From assembly GCA_030743005.1 (NCBI GenBank), contig JASLTG010000011.1:1-64000 (forward strand): a stretch of DNA of 64,000 nt. The letters are read 5' to 3'. The notes under the pieces are model-generated. The model was not told where the DNA came from. It did no database searches and was given only the letters and a program-made list of their open reading frames with translations. Source of the DNA: Acidimicrobiales bacterium (GTDB lineage: Bacteria; Actinomycetota; Acidimicrobiia; Acidimicrobiales; Poriferisodalaceae). Positions 62,178 to 64,000 of this stretch are shown here, one piece after another. Made by a program: the position numbers and the translations under genes. How positions within the stretch are numbered: the first letter of the stretch is position 1; every line of letters begins with the position of its first letter.

Positions 62178-64000
62178 CTAAGCAGGGGAGCCCACAGCGA
62201 CTGATTTGAGAATCGCCTCCACAAATAGCTGTCGTTCCTCAACGCGTGCTTCGTTTATTTGCCAATCGTGGGACACAACGAATTTCGCCGCGCCCGCTTC
62301 CTCCATTTTCTCAGTCAGCACCGCAGCAGCATCTGCTTCCGCGAATTCCTGTGCCAGCTGCAGATCGTAGTAATTGGATGGCTCTCGAACATGAACGCGA
62401 AAGAGACCCCTTCTCGGGGCACTGACAGTGGTTTGTTTGACCAGCCGGATCACCCCGGTAGCAGCTCCATAAGCATTCGCTACTTCGGAATGTTCTGGGA
62501 CGGTGCAGTCAGTGCCAAGGTTCTGACCGAGTTGACTCTGGTACAAAGCTGCCGGTGCCCCAACTGCAGTTAATGTCTCATTGATCTCCGCTGTAATGTC
62601 GAGAATTCTCCGCTTCTCAAGACGGGTCTCTAACTGGGTTTGAGCATTCAAGGCTGATTTGAGATGGCCGATTGTCAACCCATCATGATCTGCAGCAGCG
62701 ATCAGGATCGTTTCGCTTATCCGCGCACTTAGTAGTTTGAGCACCAGGTCCGCGAACAACAATCCGCTATCAGCGAGTGGTTTACCAAATCGATCTAACT
62801 GTCGGGCAAGAAGGTTAGAACCGAAGTGGGCTGGCTCCGCGCCGTATCGATCATCCAACTCGAGGACATGTGCAGCATCTGTTGGGGTGAAAGCTGCAGC
62901 GCCTACTATTCCAGAGGCGATTAACCGGTTCAGGGCGTTGCGCTGCAAACCAGAGGTAATCACGTCCTCATACCGGCCACCTACGGGGCTTTCCTGCAAG
63001 GCTTCGAGAATCGTGGCTTCAGCCGAGGATTGAGGGATCCAATCGTGGTCCTGCTCGAGGAGCCAAAGGTAAATCCCGTCGCTTTCTCTTGCTACCGACC
63101 GGCCGAGTTGGTCCTCCAACATGGCCTGGACCTCGGGCCTTTCCGAGCATGCTGTAACCAACGGGGTGACTCTTCTGGGACCGATTAAGACTGGTTGGTC
63201 GCCGAGCGGTGAGGGTTGAACGTGGCTGTCGCCGCCGATGCCCTCTGTATGGACCCGCACGGCATTCACCATGGTTTCATGCCCACCAATATTTGCACCA
63301 GACGGGGCAGATTCAGGAAATCCGTCAGATATTGCTGCGACATCGGTTGTCGTGCCGCCGATATCTACGACCACTCCCTCCCTAACGGAGTTGAGAGCAG
63401 CAGCACCAGTAGCACTCGCGGCCGGACCGGACAAGATGGTCTCAATTGGGCGCGCCTTAACAAAATCTGAAGACACGAGGGATCCGTCTCCCCGCATGAA
63501 CATCAGCGGACAAGTTAGCTCCAAGTAAGTCATTGATATTTCGACGGCGGCGACCAATCGATGAATGAGAGGTACCAGTCGGGCATTAAGCAAGGCTGTT
63601 ACAGCGCGCTTTGGAGCGTCGAGTTGGCCTGACAACTCGTGGCTCAGAGTCACGGACTTTCCTGTTGCCTCAGTGATCGATCGGGCTGTGGTGAACTCAT
63701 GTTCGGGGTTGCGTACACTGAACGACCCGACGATCGCATATGCCTCTAACCCCGAATCGTGTGTGGTAAGCCAATCGTTTAACGGTGAGAGGTCGAGTGG
63801 TTCAAGCTCTATGCCATGAGGGGAGTGACCACCAGCTACTTGAAGGATTGGATTTGCTGGAATCAAATGATCTAAACCTCTCCTTTTCGTTGCAGTCTCA
63901 TCAAGGCCAATCGTTATTAGCCCTGCTGGGCGACCGCCGCCTTCAACGAGAGCATTTGTCGCCAAGGTGGTAGAGACGGCGACCAAACAGACGCCCGTCG
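62178..64000 (-). CDS. Hydantoinase/oxoprolinase HyuA-type protein, N-terminus cut by window
   Basis: At least 607 residues, open to the right edge. The first ASKHA phosphate motif is missing because it lies beyond the window, but the next conserved piece, VAVSTTLATNALVEGGGRPAGLI, is at the edge. The second phosphate motif is VVVDIGGTTTDVAAI, with the adenosine-site-type EGIGGDSHV. The C-terminal half differs strongly from the fused HyuAB at 36777-40505, so the two are not recent duplicates. A HyuB partner would have to lie outside the window. The substrate is unknown. Confidence 0.85.
   Translation of the reverse strand, partial: TGVCLVAVSTTLATNALVEGGGRPAGLITIGLDETATKRRGLDHLIPANPILQVAGGHSPHGIELEPLDLSPLNDWLTTHDSGLEAYAIVGSFSVRNPEHEFTTARSITEATGKSVTLSHELSGQLDAPKRAVTALLNARLVPLIHRLVAAVEISMTYLELTCPLMFMRGDGSLVSSDFVKARPIETILSGPAASATGAAALNSVREGVVVDIGGTTTDVAAISDGFPESAPSGANIGGHETMVNAVRVHTEGIGGDSHVQPSPLGDQPVLIGPRRVTPLVTACSERPEVQAMLEDQLGRSVARESDGIYLWLLEQDHDWIPQSSAEATILEALQESPVGGRYEDVITSGLQRNALNRLIASGIVGAAAFTPTDAAHVLELDDRYGAEPAHFGSNLLARQLDRFGKPLADSGLLFADLVLKLLSARISETILIAAADHDGLTIGHLKSALNAQTQLETRLEKRRILDITAEINETLTAVGAPAALYQSQLGQNLGTDCTVPEHSEVANAYGAATGVIRLVKQTTVSAPRRGLFRVHVREPSNYYDLQLAQEFAEADAAAVLTEKMEEAGAAKFVVSHDWQINEARVEERQLFVEAILKSVAVGSPA

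Overview
This is a gene-dense stretch of bacterial chromosome with 51 protein genes. Two of them are cut by the window edges. No gap exceeds about 220 bp, and I see no rRNA, tRNA, insertion sequence, prophage or CRISPR array. Base composition is moderate (about half G+C by eye). GTG starts are common, and Shine-Dalgarno sites of the GGAGG/GAGGG type precede many genes. Several features point to a marine actinobacterium of the Acidimicrobiia kind. These are serine/aspartate-rich lipoproteins with an AAC-G lipobox, F420-type enzymes (a DDN-family nitroreductase and luciferase-like oxidoreductases), a monomeric NADP isocitrate dehydrogenase, and many CoA-ester and organic-osmolyte catabolic genes. 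A SAR202-like chloroflexotal host is a less likely alternative. The taxonomic call is inference.

Layout. 1-3.0 kb: a leftward operon with overlapping ends (fatty-acid desaturase, MetE-core methyltransferase, phytanoyl-CoA-type dioxygenase). 3.0-9.9 kb: a ThrH-like phosphatase, a VOC protein, a methyltransferase, an MFS exporter, and a rightward run of enoyl-CoA hydratase, AhpD-like protein, DDN-family nitroreductase and enolase-superfamily dehydratase. 9.9-15.7 kb: an aromatic-hydroxylase-type flavoprotein, then S-adenosylhomocysteine hydrolase plus purine nucleoside phosphorylase (the methyl cycle), an M20 deacetylase and argininosuccinate synthase. 15.7-21.7 kb: a five-gene oligopeptide-type ABC importer. 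21.9-31.4 kb: isocitrate dehydrogenase, an acyl-CoA ligase, and a leftward operon of FadB/J, an HsaA-type monooxygenase, a class II aldolase and a TcuA-like flavoprotein. 31.5-34.3 kb: branched-chain aminotransferase, F420-type oxidoreductase and VOC protein. 34.3-41.7 kb: a leftward operon of acyl-CoA dehydrogenase, fused hydantoinase/oxoprolinase HyuAB and two CaiB-type CoA-transferases. 41.7-46.9 kb: lumazine synthase, an amidohydrolase, two alpha/beta hydrolases, an SDR and a luciferase-like enzyme.

46.9-57.4 kb is the most interesting part. It is an osmolyte block, all leftward, in two units separated by a strong UUCG-loop terminator. The upstream unit is a ProVWX-type betaine/DMSP importer with an oversized permease. 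The downstream unit is an MttB-family methyltransferase without pyrrolysine, a dimethylglycine-dehydrogenase-like flavoprotein and a DddP-type DMSP lyase. All six DddP metal ligands and the catalytic Asp are in place at a constant offset from the characterised enzyme. Together the genes suggest uptake of quaternary-ammonium or sulfonium osmolytes, then demethylation or cleavage.

57.5-64 kb: a macrodomain protein overlapping a Baeyer-Villiger-type monooxygenase, an enoyl-CoA hydratase-like protein, an amidase, and the C-terminal part of a second HyuA.

Regulatory candidates seen by eye are a 19-bp palindrome before the peptide-importer operon, a 34-bp double dyad before icd, and a 9-bp inverted repeat overlapping the start codon of the Baeyer-Villiger monooxygenase.
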